From assembly GCA_050944355.1 (NCBI GenBank), contig JBMNQX010000001.1, positions 310,001-374,000 on the forward strand: DNA of 64,000 nucleotides, given 5' to 3'. The position numbers were made by a program, and so were the translations under genes. Below the pieces are notes generated by a model. The model did not search any database, had not been told where the DNA came from, and saw only the letters and a program-made list of their open reading frames with translations. Numbering within the stretch: the stretch's first letter is position 1; each line of letters begins with the position of its first letter. The DNA comes from UBA4285 sp050944355 (GTDB lineage Bacteria > Bacillota > Clostridia > Lachnospirales > Lachnospiraceae). Shown here one piece after another: positions 42,170 through 50,449 of this stretch.

Positions 42170-42934
42170 TCAATCGTCGTTTTCGTACAGATATGTCAGA
42201 ATCGACAGGATCATCATGCCGGCCGTCTCTGTCCTGAGAATCCGACGTCCGAGCGTGACGATCTGCGCGCCCTTTTCTTTGGCGAGGTCGATTTCTTCCG
42301 GTGAAAATCCGCCCTCCGGTCCGATGAAAATGCTCACAGAGTCGCCGGATTTGAGACTTCCGAGAACTTCTCTCGTGTGCTTCATGCCCTCAGCCGATTC
42401 ATACGGCAGAAGAAAAAGCGTATTCTCAGATGCCTCGGCGGCCGCGTCCGCAAAATTCATCACAGCACTCACTTCCGGGACCCGGCTCCGCTTGCTCTGC
42501 TGGGCCGCAGCCTCAGCGATGCTGTTCCAGCGTTTTACTTTGGCCTCCGCTTTCTCAGGCGTCAGTTTCATCACGCTGCGCCTCATTGCGACCGGAACGA
42601 TCCGCCCGACACCCAGTTCGATACATTTCTGCACGATCAGATCCATCTTGTCGCCTTTCGGAAGGCCCTGATACAGGGTCGCGTGAATCGGCAGCTCATT
42701 TGTGCGGACGTCAGTCTTGAGAATCGTGCAGATGACCGTCGGGCCGTCCGTTTCGTCTTCCCCGTATCCGCTGATCTCGCACAGATAATCGAAGTTGTCC
42801 CCGGAACTGATCAGCAGCTTTTCGCCGGGGCGCATCCGCAGGACATTGCGGATATGATTGTAATCCGCGCCGGAAAGCAGGATTCTGCCTTCTGGCACGT
42901 GGATATCTTTGTGCTCAGCAAAGAAATGATACAT
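42170..42934 (-). CDS. rsmE: 16S rRNA (uracil-N3)-methyltransferase RsmE
   Basis: RsmE (254 residues) methylates U1498 of 16S rRNA and has a SPOUT knot. Conserved pieces: GADYNHIRNVLRMRPGEKL near the N-terminus, KGDKMDLIVQKCIELGV, SIFIGPEGGFSPEEIDLA, and LGRRILRTETAGMMILS at the knot. It lies three bases downstream of prmA, the usual pairing. Confidence 0.96.
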   Translation of the reverse strand: MYHFFAEHKDIHVPEGRILLSGADYNHIRNVLRMRPGEKLLISSGDNFDYLCEISGYGEDETDGPTVICTILKTDVRTNELPIHATLYQGLPKGDKMDLIVQKCIELGVGRIVPVAMRRSVMKLTPEKAEAKVKRWNSIAEAAAQQSKRSRVPEVSAVMNFADAAAEASENTLFLLPYESAEGMKHTREVLGSLKSGDSVSIFIGPEGGFSPEEIDLAKEKGAQIVTLGRRILRTETAGMMILSILTYLYENDD

Positions 42935-42937
42935 GAA

Positions 42938-43918
42938 TCACACCTTCTTTGCGGTGATGCTCACCCATTCTCCATCGTGAAATGTGTCCAGAACACACAG
43001 CTTCGGATTGGCCTCAATCGCGTTCCGGACTGCCTCTTCCTTTTCTTCAATGATGCCGGACGTGAACAGCAGCCCGCCTTCTTTCATGTGGCGGTCTATC
43101 ACGGCGCTCATCGGAATCAGCACGTCGTGCAGGATATTGGCGCATACGATATCGTAGCGCTCATATCCGACAGCGTCCGCAGCCGCTTTGTCCGTGACAA
43201 TATCGCCGAGAACAATGTCGAACTGATCCGGTGTGAAGTGGTTGACGGCCGCATTTTCCAGGAAAGCGGTCTTTGCGTTCGGGTCCAGGTCGGTTCCGAC
43301 CGCATGTCCGGCGCCAAACAGGAGCGCCGCAAGAGACAGAATACCGCTGCCGCACCCGACGTCGAGGATCTGTTCGCCGCCCTTCACAGCCGACTGCAGT
43401 TCGCGGATCACCATTCGCGTCGTCTCGTGCGCGCCCGTTCCGAACGCGGTTCCCGGATCGATCGAAAGCACCGGGCGTCCTTTCAGATTTTCCGGCAGCG
43501 TCTCCCAGGTCGGCTTGATCACAAGATCGCCGATGGTAAATGTCTTCCAGTATTTCTTCCAGTTGTTGATCCAGTCTTTGTCTTCCGTCTCCGACTGTGT
43601 GATCGCTGCGCTGCCGATATCCGCCGTTTTTTTGAGCTCTTCCAGAGCTGCCTTTACCTGGCTTAACACCGTCGGAATATCGTCTTTTTCCGGGTCCAGG
43701 TAAAAGATCACCTGCGCCGAGTCATCGTCCGGCATTTCCGGCATCAGCGACCTGCCCTCATCGTCGCCGGTGTCGATGAACATACCGTGCGCTTCTTCTT
43801 TGGTGAGCGGCACATGGTCTTTGATTTCGACACCCTGAATTCCCAGAGACGAAAGGGTGGCGGAGATAATGTCCTCCGCCGCCACATTTGTCTCAATGGC
43901 AAATGATTCCCATTTCAT
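42938..43918 (-). CDS. prmA: Ribosomal protein L11 methyltransferase PrmA
   Basis: PrmA (326 residues) methylates L11. The N-terminal substrate domain is followed by the SAM site in ILDVGCGSGILSLAALLFGAG, preceded by PGTAFGTGAHETTRM, a family signature. CANILHDVLIPM is the NPPY-like region. The protein ends in a typical GEWVSITAKK. It is co-transcribed with rsmE. Confidence 0.96.
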   Translation of the reverse strand: MKWESFAIETNVAAEDIISATLSSLGIQGVEIKDHVPLTKEEAHGMFIDTGDDEGRSLMPEMPDDDSAQVIFYLDPEKDDIPTVLSQVKAALEELKKTADIGSAAITQSETEDKDWINNWKKYWKTFTIGDLVIKPTWETLPENLKGRPVLSIDPGTAFGTGAHETTRMVIRELQSAVKGGEQILDVGCGSGILSLAALLFGAGHAVGTDLDPNAKTAFLENAAVNHFTPDQFDIVLGDIVTDKAAADAVGYERYDIVCANILHDVLIPMSAVIDRHMKEGGLLFTSGIIEEKEEAVRNAIEANPKLCVLDTFHDGEWVSITAKKV

Positions 43919-43932
43919 AAACTTTCACCAGG

Positions 43933-45324
43933 TCACGCCTCAGAAAGGAAGGCGCAGTAGCACTTCAACGCTTCGTACAGATCCGCCTTGCTCGTCACTT
44001 CCATCGGAGCGTGCATGTTCTGAACGGCAACGCCGGAATCGACAACGGACATGTCATAGTCAGCCATGATATAGGCGATCGTACCGCCGCCTCCGGCATC
44101 TACTTTGCCCAGTTCAGCTGTCTGATATGCCACATTGTTGTCATCCATGATTCGGCGCAGCATAGCGAGGAATTCAGCGTTCGCGTCGTTGCTGCCGGAC
44201 TTGCCTCTTGCGCCCGTGTACTTGTTGAACACGACGCCCTTGCCGAAATAACAGGTGTTCTGCTTCTCCATGACATCCGGATAGTTCGGATCGTAGGCCG
44301 CCGAGACGTCGCTTGAGAGCATCCGCGAATGGCGCAGAGCACGGCGGAGCGCCAGCTCTGAGTACTGACCAGCCGCATTCATGACCTCGGCCAATGTGTT
44401 CTCAAAGAAGTGAGAGTGCATGCCTGTCGCGCCGACAGAACCGATCTCTTCCTTGTCGACGAGCAGTGTGCAGCTTGTGCGGCGCGGATTGCGCACCTGA
44501 AGCTGAGCGACCAGTGACGGGTACGCGCAGACGCGGTCGTCCTGCCCGTAGCCTGCGATCATGGACTTGTCAATTCCGTAATCTCTCGCCGGGCCGGCCG
44601 GAACTACTTCAATCTCGGCCGAGAGGAAATCTTCCTCTTTGATTCCGTATTTTTTATTGAGGATGGAGAGAATGTTGTCAGCGACAAGGCGTTTCTCTTT
44701 CTTTTCCCCGTCATCCGCCGCCGGAATGCTGCCGACCAGCACATTCAGATCTTCGCCGGCCACAAGTTCGTTTCCGTTCTTCTGCATCTGTTTGGAAGCC
44801 AGGTGAATCAGGAGATCTGAGATGCCGACAATCGGATCGCTCTCATCCTCGCCGATGCACATCTGGACGGTCTGTCCGTCCTTGAGCACGACGATTCCGT
44901 GAAGAGCCAGCGGGCGCGCGGTCCACTGATATTTCTTGATGCCGCCATAGTAATGCGTATTCAGAAAAGCGAGATCCGTATCTTCATAGAGCGGATCCTG
45001 TTTGAGATCGAGTCTCGGAGAATCGATATGCGCTCCCAGAATGTTGAGCCCGTCTTCCATCGGCTCGGTTCCGATCTCAAAAAGCGCGATGGATTTGTTC
45101 ATGTTGACCGCATACACTCTGTCGCCCGGCTTCAGGGAAATGCCCTGTTCAACCAGACCGTACAGATCGCGGTATCCTGCCTCTTTGGCCATTTCGACTG
45201 CCGTCGCGGTGCACTCGCGCTCTGTCTTGTTCTCGGAGATAAATTTCTTGTACTTTTCGGCAAAAGAGAACACCTTCAGATAGCTGTCCTGGTCATACGT
45301 CTTCCACGCATTTTTTCTTTCCAT
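43933..45324 (-). CDS. M18-family aminopeptidase
   Basis: A 463-residue zinc aminopeptidase of the M18 family (aspartyl aminopeptidase / aminopeptidase I). Metal-binding segments: NILGAHIDSPRLDLKQDPLY, LLVDKEEIGSVGATGMHSHF with the catalytic glutamates, and the C-terminal MHAPMEVTSKADLYEALKCY with a zinc histidine. It is cytoplasmic, without signal peptide, and probably trims peptides. Confidence 0.93.
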   Translation of the reverse strand: MERKNAWKTYDQDSYLKVFSFAEKYKKFISENKTERECTATAVEMAKEAGYRDLYGLVEQGISLKPGDRVYAVNMNKSIALFEIGTEPMEDGLNILGAHIDSPRLDLKQDPLYEDTDLAFLNTHYYGGIKKYQWTARPLALHGIVVLKDGQTVQMCIGEDESDPIVGISDLLIHLASKQMQKNGNELVAGEDLNVLVGSIPAADDGEKKEKRLVADNILSILNKKYGIKEEDFLSAEIEVVPAGPARDYGIDKSMIAGYGQDDRVCAYPSLVAQLQVRNPRRTSCTLLVDKEEIGSVGATGMHSHFFENTLAEVMNAAGQYSELALRRALRHSRMLSSDVSAAYDPNYPDVMEKQNTCYFGKGVVFNKYTGARGKSGSNDANAEFLAMLRRIMDDNNVAYQTAELGKVDAGGGGTIAYIMADYDMSVVDSGVAVQNMHAPMEVTSKADLYEALKCYCAFLSEA

Positions 45325-45351
45325 TCCATTTTCTCCTTTCAGATTTGTATA

Positions 45352-45963
45352 TCATACTTCGACATTGACGGGGCCGTCATCATCTTCGCCGGCATCCTGT
45401 CTTTCCTCTCTGTCGGCTTCTTCCTCCGCCACCTGTCTCATTTTTTCAAATTCTTCCGCGCTCACCTGCGGCAGATCACCGGTCTGGGAAAGCCCGAACG
45501 CCCGAAGGAATTCTTCCGTCGTTCCGAATAACAGCGGTCTGCCCGGCGCATTGAGCCTGCCCACTTCTTCGATCAGATCATACTCTACAAGCTTGTTCAG
45601 GGCATGACCGCTCGACACACCGCGTATTTTTTCGATTTCCAGACGAGTCACCGGCTGTTTGTACGCGACGATGGCAAGCGTCTCGAGAAGAGCCTGCGAA
45701 AGCGCATACCGTTTCGGCTGGCTCGCCACAGCTACCAGCTGGCGGAAAAATTCCGGCTTTGTCGAAAGCTGAAAGCTGTCATCCAGCCTCCGCAGCTGAA
45801 TTCCTCTCGACGGGTTCTTGTAATCTTCTTCCATCTCGTGGAGAAGCTGTTCCATCTTTTCGTCCGATATTTCGAGCGCTCCCGCAAGAGTGCGCAGCGG
45901 GACAGCCTGTCCCATCGTGAAAAGTATTGCCTCCGCGGCAGCTTTGTAATCACTGTCCGTCAT
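45352..45963 (-). CDS. scpB: Segregation and condensation protein ScpB
   Basis: ScpB (203 residues) is the winged-helix kite subunit of the SMC condensin complex. Family pieces: AAEAILFTMGQAVPLRTLAGAL, SQALLETLAIVAYKQPVTRLEIEKIRG and GRPLLFGTTEEFLRAFGL. The C-terminal 35 residues are acidic. It overlaps the end of scpA by 14 bases. Confidence 0.96.
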   Translation of the reverse strand: MTDSDYKAAAEAILFTMGQAVPLRTLAGALEISDEKMEQLLHEMEEDYKNPSRGIQLRRLDDSFQLSTKPEFFRQLVAVASQPKRYALSQALLETLAIVAYKQPVTRLEIEKIRGVSSGHALNKLVEYDLIEEVGRLNAPGRPLLFGTTEEFLRAFGLSQTGDLPQVSAEEFEKMRQVAEEEADREERQDAGEDDDGPVNVEV

Positions 45964-46735
45964 TTTCGTCTCCCAGTACAGCCTCCTCAGGATCTTTCAG
46001 GACCTGGATCTGTATTTCTCCGCAGGTCTCTTCCTGCTGCGCCGTGATATATCCGCGCCGGATCAGTTCCAGTACGACGAGAAATGTCACAATCAGTTCC
46101 TGTTTTGTCTCATTTTCATTCAGCAGATCCCGGAAATTCACATATCTTTTCCCGTGCAGTTTCTTTTTGACCATCGCCGCCCCGTCAGCCATGCTGACTT
46201 TTTCCTGCACGATCTTTCCGAATTTGGAGCGGACGGGGTCAATTTTCTCTGTCTGGCGCCGGCACACATCGACGAAAATTTCGTGCAGTTTCTGAAGCGT
46301 CAGATCTCCTATCAGTGCTTTTACATCGACAGGTTCCTGATATTCTGCTATCTCGCAGGGCACAGGCACGTCTCTGTACAGCACCTGGCCGGCCGATTCC
46401 TCGCGCTCTTTCAGATCGCCGGCAGCTTCCTTTGCAATCCGGTACTCGACGAGCCTGCGCACCAGTTCCTCGCGCGGATCGGATTCGTCCTCTTCCGTCT
46501 TCTGTTCCTGCGGGAGAAGCATCCGGGCCTTGATGTCAAGCAGTGTCGCTGCCATGACGAGGAATTCGCTGATTACATCCAGATCTTCCTCATCAGCCGC
46601 ATTGATATACTCCATGTACTGATCGGTGATCATGGCGATCGGGATGTCATAGATATTTACTTTGTTTTTTTCGATCAGATGCAAAAGCAGGTCCAGAGGC
46701 CCGTCAAATGCAGCCAAATGAAAGGTAAGCTCCAT
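45950..46735 (-). CDS. scpA: Segregation and condensation protein ScpA
   Basis: ScpA (261 residues) is the kleisin that bridges the SMC heads. The N-terminus FDGPLDLLLHLIEKNKVNIYDIPIAMITDQYMEYI is diagnostic. The C-terminal winged helix contains TFLVVLELIRRGYITAQQ. A middle acidic stretch is usual. It is encoded just upstream of scpB, as in most Firmicutes. Confidence 0.96.
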   Translation of the reverse strand: MELTFHLAAFDGPLDLLLHLIEKNKVNIYDIPIAMITDQYMEYINAADEEDLDVISEFLVMAATLLDIKARMLLPQEQKTEEDESDPREELVRRLVEYRIAKEAAGDLKEREESAGQVLYRDVPVPCEIAEYQEPVDVKALIGDLTLQKLHEIFVDVCRRQTEKIDPVRSKFGKIVQEKVSMADGAAMVKKKLHGKRYVNFRDLLNENETKQELIVTFLVVLELIRRGYITAQQEETCGEIQIQVLKDPEEAVLGDENDGQ

Positions 46736-46841
46736 CCGTTCTCCAGCAAAAATATCAGCAATTGTAAAACAGCAACGTACATTTTATCGAAATCGGGATG
46801 TATTTGCAAGAAAACAGAAATGAGCGAGTGTCCGACTTTGT

Positions 46842-47076
46842 AAAAAAAAGGTTCATTTCAAAACTGAAATGAACCTCCTCATAAATCTGTTAAAACCCAG
46901 GATGCCGCTGTCAACAGTAGATTCCTAGCCATAGCCAGGTGGGTTTCCGCAGGACAGACCGCTGTCTTCCACTCAGAGGAGGCCTGACATTAGAGAGCCA
47001 ATATGAGAATCCCTTATAATAATTGTAGGATCCGACGTAATAAGGCTGGCGAACACCCCAGGAAAATTCTTTTGTC
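46842..47076 (-). ncRNA. ssrS: 6S RNA (RNA polymerase regulator), with terminator
   Basis: The 398-bp gap between scpA and the next gene holds a minus-strand RNA gene. Its 5' part contains CCTGGGGTGTTCGCC (47062-47048) and its 3' part GGCATCCTGGG (46906-46896); these pair to close a long hairpin. They match the conserved ends of 6S RNA (compare CTGAGATGTTCGC...GGCATCTC in E. coli). A consensus promoter sits just upstream. A perfect 12-bp terminator stem (46849-46860 with 46865-46876) with eight U residues ends it. The RNA before the terminator is about 184 nt, the usual size. 6S RNA mimics an open promoter and sequesters housekeeping RNA polymerase. Small open frames inside it are meaningless. 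Confidence 0.88.
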
Positions 47077-47082
47077 ACCCAT

Positions 47083-47111
47083 ATTATAGACGTTTGAGTG
47101 CGGGCTTTCAA
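47083..47111 (-). promoter_or_regulatory. 6S RNA promoter
   Basis: On the minus strand TTGAAA (47111-47106), a 17-base spacer, TATAAT (47088-47083). Transcription starts near 47076. The rest of the gap, 46736-46841, shows nothing recognisable. Confidence 0.82.
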
Positions 47112-47133
47112 TAAAATAGCGGGAAAAGATGGC

Positions 47134-48033
47134 TTACGCCGGTCCGATTTTGTGAGGGCGCATCGTCGCTTTCATCTCGATATCCGGTATCTTGCTGCCG
47201 GCAAATTCTATCGCCTGTGTGATCACTTCCGGAGCCACATGCATGGCCTGCGCAAGTTCGAGCGGCGTCGCCTTGCGGCCGTTTTCCTCCCTGAATTTCT
47301 TTGCGGCCTCACTCACCCGTTTGACCTGGTACACAACCTGTTTGGACACGTCTTTTTGCTGATTCTGCTCTGTGAGAAGCACGCGCATCTGATCCTGTAC
47401 CTGCTTTCTCGCCTCGTCCATCATGCCGTGCAGAACCGCCTGAAGATCTTCTTTGCTGCCGCGCCGTATCTTGTCGCGCCATTCCGGATTCTTAAGCCAC
47501 TCTTTATTCTGAATGTAATTAAAAAGAACAAGATTGGCCTCCTGCACCATGTCACCGGCCGGAACACCCTGCCCGACAAATGGCTGCACAAAGTCGAGAA
47601 CTTTGGGAAGACAGGCTTCCGTGAGCCGTGCGACGGCTGTGTCATCCTTTCCTTCTTCGATTTCCATCAGAATATAGCCGCAGTCTTCGTCGGAAACTTC
47701 CGGCATCTTCGCGAGCTCTTCGAGATACAGATCCATGTTTTCGTCGTCTGTTTTCGGTTCTTCGGGCTCCGTGTTCTCTGAATTTTTCTCGTCCTCCAGG
47801 GCTTTCTTTTCCTCCCAGGCCGTATAGGCGTTGCTGCCGTTATATCCGCGGATCTTGATTCCGCCGGCGCGAAGGAAACCATTTATCATGGAAAGCTGTT
47901 CTTCGTTCAGTTCGATATCCGAGAAATATTCCTTTATGTCATCTTCTGTTATAAAGCCAAGATTGACTTTCGCATATTCTTTCAGATTGTTCAGATCTTC
48001 CAGAAATTTTGCCTGCTGAGATTCGTCTGCCAT
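47134..48033 (-). CDS. Sigma-70-like protein lacking region 4
   Basis: A 299-residue protein. Residues about 10-62 look like sigma region 1.1 (LKEYAKVNLGFITEDDIKEYF). An acidic linker follows. From about 100, MDLYLEELAKMPEVSDED and the region to VGQGVPAGDMVQEANLVLFNYIQ match regions 1.2 and 2.1-2.2 of housekeeping sigma factors. Regions 2.3-2.4 are diverged, and region 3.0-3.1 is recognisable (AAKKFREENGRKATPLELAQAM). The protein then stops: region 3.2 and the -35-reading region 4 are missing. It may bind core polymerase without recognising normal promoters. It lies immediately upstream of the 6S RNA promoter on the same strand. Confidence 0.75.
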   Translation of the reverse strand: MADESQQAKFLEDLNNLKEYAKVNLGFITEDDIKEYFSDIELNEEQLSMINGFLRAGGIKIRGYNGSNAYTAWEEKKALEDEKNSENTEPEEPKTDDENMDLYLEELAKMPEVSDEDCGYILMEIEEGKDDTAVARLTEACLPKVLDFVQPFVGQGVPAGDMVQEANLVLFNYIQNKEWLKNPEWRDKIRRGSKEDLQAVLHGMMDEARKQVQDQMRVLLTEQNQQKDVSKQVVYQVKRVSEAAKKFREENGRKATPLELAQAMHVAPEVITQAIEFAGSKIPDIEMKATMRPHKIGPA

Positions 48034-48078
48034 CGTAATAACCTTTCCAAATCAGATGCTTAAGACCCCCGGCTCAGA

Positions 48079-48107
48079 TTGCCGCGGTCTGCGCGTCGTG
48101 TTATACT
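48079..48107 (+). promoter_or_regulatory. Possible promoter of the RpiB-like gene
   Basis: TTGCCG (48079-48084), 17-base spacer, TATACT (48102-48107). The leader to the ATG at 48193 is about 80 bases and contains two ATCATAA-like repeats. Confidence 0.5.
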
Positions 48108-48192
48108 TATAGAAACGGCGTGAGTTCTGAATAATCACGGCCGTTACATTATCATAATCACTATCATAACAGAAACGAGGTACAAACGTCAT

Positions 48193-48834
48193 ATGAGAAT
48201 TGCTCTGATTAACGAGAACAGTCAGGCTGCCAAGAACGCCGTGATTTATGCGGCTCTTAAGAAAGTCGCGGACGAAAAGGGATATACCGTGGACAACTAC
48301 GGTATGTATTCAGCCGATGACGAGGCACAGCTCACGTATGTTCAGAACGGCATTCTGGCGGCGATTCTGCTGAACTCCAAGGCAGCTGATTTCGTTGTAA
48401 CCGGATGCGGCACAGGTGAGGGCGCGATGCTCGCACTGAACTCATTCCCGGGCGTCATCTGCGGTCACGTCGAGGATCCGCTGGATGCGTATACGTTTGC
48501 CCAGATTAACGACGGCAATGCAATCGCCATTCCGTTCGCCCTCCGCTTCGGCTGGGCCGGCGATCTGAACCTGCAGTACATCTTCGAAAAGCTCTGGTCT
48601 GAGCCGTCGGGCAGCGGCTATCCGAAGGAAAGAGCCGTTCCGGAAAAGCGCAACAAGCAGATTCTTGACACCGTCCGCAAGGCTGCATTCAAGGAGGATC
48701 TTGTCGAAATTCTCAAGAGCCTTGATCCGGAACTTGTCAAGGGCGCTGTGTCCGGCAAAAACTTCAAAGATCTGTTCTTCGCGAACTGCAGGGACGAAAA
48801 GATCGCCGCTTACGTAAAGTCGATTCTCGACTGA
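48193..48834 (+). CDS. RpiB/LacA/LacB-family sugar-phosphate isomerase
   Basis: A 213-residue protein. The N-terminal 150 residues match the RpiB/LacAB isomerase fold: MRIALINENSQAAKN, DFVVTGCGTGEGAMLALNSFPGV and CGHVEDPLDAYTFAQINDGNAI. The usual catalytic Cys region is TGCGTGEG. It has a C-terminal extension of about 60 residues not found in classical RpiB. Such longer members occur near uronate or pectin genes, and a pectinesterase gene lies 0.6 kb downstream, so a role in uronic or pentose sugar use is possible. The gene has its own terminator. Confidence 0.82.
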   Translation: MRIALINENSQAAKNAVIYAALKKVADEKGYTVDNYGMYSADDEAQLTYVQNGILAAILLNSKAADFVVTGCGTGEGAMLALNSFPGVICGHVEDPLDAYTFAQINDGNAIAIPFALRFGWAGDLNLQYIFEKLWSEPSGSGYPKERAVPEKRNKQILDTVRKAAFKEDLVEILKSLDPELVKGAVSGKNFKDLFFANCRDEKIAAYVKSILD

Positions 48835-48848
48835 TTATTAAGGCAGTG

Positions 48849-48886
48849 AAAAAGCCCGGGAGCTTGTCAAAGCTTTCGGGCTTTTT
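48849..48886. terminator. Bidirectional terminator after RpiB-like gene
   Basis: AAAAAGCCCGGGAGCT pairs with AGCTTTCGGGCTTTTTT around TGTCAA. It serves both the isomerase gene and the convergent acetyltransferase gene. Confidence 0.88.
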
Positions 48887-49336
48887 TCAGAAGTTCCGGA
48901 TATCCGTGCTTCCGTCCGGATATTTGTATATATACTCAATCATGCCGGGGCCCAGATTTTTCGTAGGCCTTGCGGTAAATCCGTGCTTCAGGTAGAACTC
49001 TTCCATCCCCTTGCGGCACATCAGGTCGAACATCATCCTCGTTCCCGGAATCATGTTCTCCTTTACGTATCGCGTCACTGTGTCAAGCAGAAGACTTCCG
49101 ATTCTCTTACCCTGATACGAGGGAATAATGATCAGATCCTGAACATAGGTCACGACAGCGCCGTCACCCACGAGCCTTGCCATGCCGATGGGCTTTTCGC
49201 CGTCATATACGGTAAAAACCTCGATGCTGCCGGCGAGCGCTTTCTGAGCCTGTGCCCTGGTGAGTTTGATCCAGCCGACAGCTTCGCGCAGAGACAGATA
49301 AATTCCGACATCGCGTATTCCTGTGCGGATTTCCAT
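48887..49336 (-). CDS. GNAT-family N-acetyltransferase
   Basis: A 149-residue acetyltransferase of unknown substrate. The acetyl-CoA site is in DLIIIPSYQGKRIGSLLLDTV, with IGMARLVGDGAVVTYVQ before it and MEEFYLKHGFTARP after it, the normal GNAT order. Single gene between terminator and the divergent pectinesterase. Confidence 0.88.
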   Translation of the reverse strand: MEIRTGIRDVGIYLSLREAVGWIKLTRAQAQKALAGSIEVFTVYDGEKPIGMARLVGDGAVVTYVQDLIIIPSYQGKRIGSLLLDTVTRYVKENMIPGTRMMFDLMCRKGMEEFYLKHGFTARPTKNLGPGMIEYIYKYPDGSTDIRNF

Positions 49337-49419
49337 AGGCTGGCCCTCCCTGACATAGATTCCTGTTTATTATATCAGTTCCATTCTGAAAAGACATAAA
49401 AAAGACGAGAGGAATTCCC

Positions 49420-50382
49420 ATGGCAAATGTAAATTTAACCGTATCGCAGGACGGATCCGGCGATTTTGCGTCGCTGCAGGAGGCCGTTGATGCGCTCCCC
49501 GAAACGGGAGGAACCATTCAGCTGAAAGCCGGCACGTACCGCGAGCGCGTTGAAATCCGCAAGCCTGGCGTCACAATCCTCGGCAGCGGAGCTGACACAA
49601 CAAAACTCACGGCCGGGTATTATGCCCGGATGATGATGCCGGACGGGATAAAGCGCGGCACGTTCCGCTCCTATACGCTTCTGGTGTTCACACACGATTT
49701 TCACGCGGAGAACATCTGCATCGAAAACTCGGCCGGACCTGGCAGAGAAGTCGGGCAGGCCATAGCGGTTTACGCCGAGGGCGACAGGATATCGTTCAGG
49801 AATTGCCGGATTCTCGGGGCTCAGGACACGCTCTTCACCGGTCCTCTGCCGCCCAGAGAAATCGAACCGGGCGGATTTACAGGCCCCACAAAAGAAGCGC
49901 CCAGAATTCCCGGAAGACAGCTCTACGAACACTGTTATATCGCCGGTGAGATCGACTTCATTTTCGGATCCGCGACGGCATACTTTTCAGACTGCACCCT
50001 CTTTGCCATCGACAGCGGACGCTTTCCGGACGCGTTCTACTGCGCGCCCTCCACGAATCAGGGCGAGCCGTACGGATATGTGTTCGATCACTGCCGCCTG
50101 ACTGGTGACTGCCCGGAGAAAAGCGCATTTCTGGCAAGGCCCTGGAGAGATTACGCAAAAGCTGTGTTCCTGAACTGTGAGATGGACAAAACGGTAAATC
50201 CGAAAGGAATTGACGACTGGAACAAACCGCAGACACATGAGACGGCGTATTATGCCCAGTACCGCTGCTTTGGCGCCGGCGCCGGTACACCCGATTCCCG
50301 CGTTTCTTATATGCACTTTCTTTCAGACAATGAAGCACGCCTGTACACAAAAGAAACTGTACTTGGCCCTGACTTTTTCTGA
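49420..50382 (+). CDS. Pectinesterase (CE8 family), no signal peptide
   Basis: A 320-residue right-handed beta-helix enzyme that removes methyl groups from pectin or oligogalacturonates. Family motifs: SLQEAVDALPETGGTIQLKAGTYRE, GQAIAVYAEGD, GAQDTLFTG (first catalytic Asp), GEIDFIFGSATAYF (second Asp) and ARPWRDYAKAVFLNCEMD (Arg). There is no signal peptide, so it likely acts inside the cell on imported oligosaccharides. AGAGGAATTCCC precedes the ATG. Divergent to an acetyltransferase gene. Confidence 0.93.
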   Translation: MANVNLTVSQDGSGDFASLQEAVDALPETGGTIQLKAGTYRERVEIRKPGVTILGSGADTTKLTAGYYARMMMPDGIKRGTFRSYTLLVFTHDFHAENICIENSAGPGREVGQAIAVYAEGDRISFRNCRILGAQDTLFTGPLPPREIEPGGFTGPTKEAPRIPGRQLYEHCYIAGEIDFIFGSATAYFSDCTLFAIDSGRFPDAFYCAPSTNQGEPYGYVFDHCRLTGDCPEKSAFLARPWRDYAKAVFLNCEMDKTVNPKGIDDWNKPQTHETAYYAQYRCFGAGAGTPDSRVSYMHFLSDNEARLYTKETVLGPDFF

Positions 50383-50388
50383 AAGAAC

Positions 50389-50432
50389 AAAAACGCCCGG
50401 CCCTCTGCGTGATTTTACGCGCAGGGTCCGGG
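50389..50432 (-). terminator. Terminator of the sensor kinase gene
   Basis: On the minus strand GCCCGGACCCTGCGCGTAA pairs with its partner through AGAGGGCCGGGC and ends in GTTTTTG. It also lies just after the pectinesterase stop. Confidence 0.82.
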
Positions 50433-50449
50433 CATTCATTTGTCAGGGA

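Noticed and set aside
42377..43666. Long plus-strand open frame of 429 codons opposite rsmE and prmA
   Set aside because: It is antisense to two clearly conserved genes, and its composition (many His, Arg, Phe) is that of a shadow frame. No ribosome site or family motif.
46911..47111. Short minus-strand open frame of 66 codons in the scpA gap
   Set aside because: It lies within the 6S RNA gene and its promoter; the conserved signal there is RNA structure, not coding.
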